Assembly (NCBI RefSeq): GCF_026619415.1
Contig: NZ_JAOVZR010000001.1
Coordinates: 2,046,001 to 2,110,000 of the forward strand
From: Hoeflea algicola
GTDB lineage: Bacteria > Pseudomonadota > Alphaproteobacteria > Rhizobiales > Rhizobiaceae
Reading direction: 5' to 3'
Length of the DNA stretch: 64,000 bases
Shown here in pieces: positions 63,622 to 64,000 of this stretch. The notes beneath the pieces are model-generated. The model ran no database searches and was not told the DNA's origin. It saw only the letters and a program-made list of their open reading frames with translations. A program made the position numbers and the translations under genes. Each line of letters begins with the position of its first letter. The stretch's first letter is position 1.

Positions 63622-64000
63622 ATGACTGTGTCCGAGACGAGCGACGTAAAGGCGAGGCGTTTGTCGAGCGCCGATTATGCCGACAATTTTTCAGACATCC
63701 ATCCGCCGCTGACGCCGCATGAGGCGCTGGTGGAAGCTGATCGATGCTATTTCTGCTACGATGCGCCGTGCATGACCGCGTGTCCGACATCGATCGACAT
63801 TCCGATGTTCATCCGCAAGATCCAGGCCGGCAATCCGGTAGGATCGGCCAAGACCATCTTCGACGAAAACATTCTCGGCGGCATGTGCGCTCGGGTCTGC
63901 CCCACCGAAACGCTGTGCGAAGAAGCCTGCGTGCGCGAAGCCGCGGAAGGCAAGCCGGTCAAGATCGGGCTGCTGCAGCGCCACGCCACCGATACCTTCA
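63622..64000 (+). CDS. preT: NAD-dependent dihydropyrimidine dehydrogenase subunit PreT, 5' part
   Basis: The first 126 residues of a protein cut by the window end. After SSADYADNFSDIHPPLTPHEALVEADRCYFCYDAPCMTACPTSIDIPMFIRKI and GGMCARVCPTETLCEEACVRE come two Cys-rich [4Fe-4S] motifs typical of the glutamate synthase small-subunit-like PreT and of the N-terminal part of dihydropyrimidine dehydrogenase. It reduces uracil and thymine with PreA. GAGGGGGT precedes the ATG at 63622. preA is presumably downstream, outside the window. Confidence 0.9.
   Translation, partial: MTVSETSDVKARRLSSADYADNFSDIHPPLTPHEALVEADRCYFCYDAPCMTACPTSIDIPMFIRKIQAGNPVGSAKTIFDENILGGMCARVCPTETLCEEACVREAAEGKPVKIGLLQRHATDTF

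Overview
This window looks like the chromosome of an alphaproteobacterium of the order Hyphomicrobiales (Rhizobiales), probably near Rhizobiaceae/Phyllobacteriaceae; a marine genus such as Hoeflea is a guess. The signs are high GC, a fused trpE(G) behind a Trp-Trp-Trp leader peptide, a PutA without its own DNA-binding domain divergent from an Lrp-type PutR, a choXWV choline transporter, a NolR-like ArsR regulator, and CTTGAC-N17-CTATAT-like promoters. No tRNA, rRNA or CRISPR array was seen. Most of the window is stable housekeeping and metabolic sequence in short operons.

Layout. 1-7 kb: end of a DUF302-like gene, a two-gene ABC exporter, a NUDIX/metallophosphoesterase divergent pair, an unknown membrane-anchored protein, an alpha/beta hydrolase, and leuA behind a leucine leader-peptide attenuator. 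7.3-9.0 kb: an insertion-sequence graveyard made of fragments of IS3, IS110 and IS6 families. 9.2-13.6 kb: a two-subunit NAD-linked formate dehydrogenase (FdhB is a NuoE-NuoF fusion), bordered on the other side by an ArdC antirestriction remnant and a frameshifted SH3 gene. 15-25 kb: rsgA, the carboxynorspermidine polyamine pair, a diguanylate cyclase, GNAT, clpP, rhlE, a DMT exporter, and a CbiM-type metal permease under a cobalamin riboswitch. 25-37 kb: threonine dehydratase, a CDF metal exporter, cytochrome c, trpE(G) with its attenuator, DUF1206, two tandem Rnk-like genes, PAP2 phosphatase, YHYH and extensin-like proteins, formate-tetrahydrofolate ligase. 37-42.5 kb: putA/putR, a LuxR-type regulator and a PAS protein. 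42.6-49.1 kb: a tightly packed five-gene operon of almost unknown function (TelA-like coiled coil, conserved protein, AAA+ ATPase, DUF6638-like, DUF2333). 49-64 kb: cytochrome c, thymidine kinase, choXWV with an SDR and a HugZ-like protein, an ArsR regulator, nucleoside hydrolase, an SDR, two Gfo/Idh/MocA dehydrogenases, a GH9 cellulase, an alpha/beta hydrolase, and the start of preT.

How the parts fit. Formate can be oxidised to CO2 by the formate dehydrogenase or captured by Fhs into the one-carbon folate pool. Proline and choline uptake/catabolism genes suit a host- or algae-associated or osmotically variable life. Two amino-acid operons (leu, trp) are controlled by ribosome-mediated attenuation with leader peptides that appear to be translated from leaderless transcripts with the same promoter-to-ATG geometry. 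The best candidate for an undescribed system is the five-gene TelA/AAA+ operon; the best-supported regulatory novelty is the leaderless leucine attenuator.
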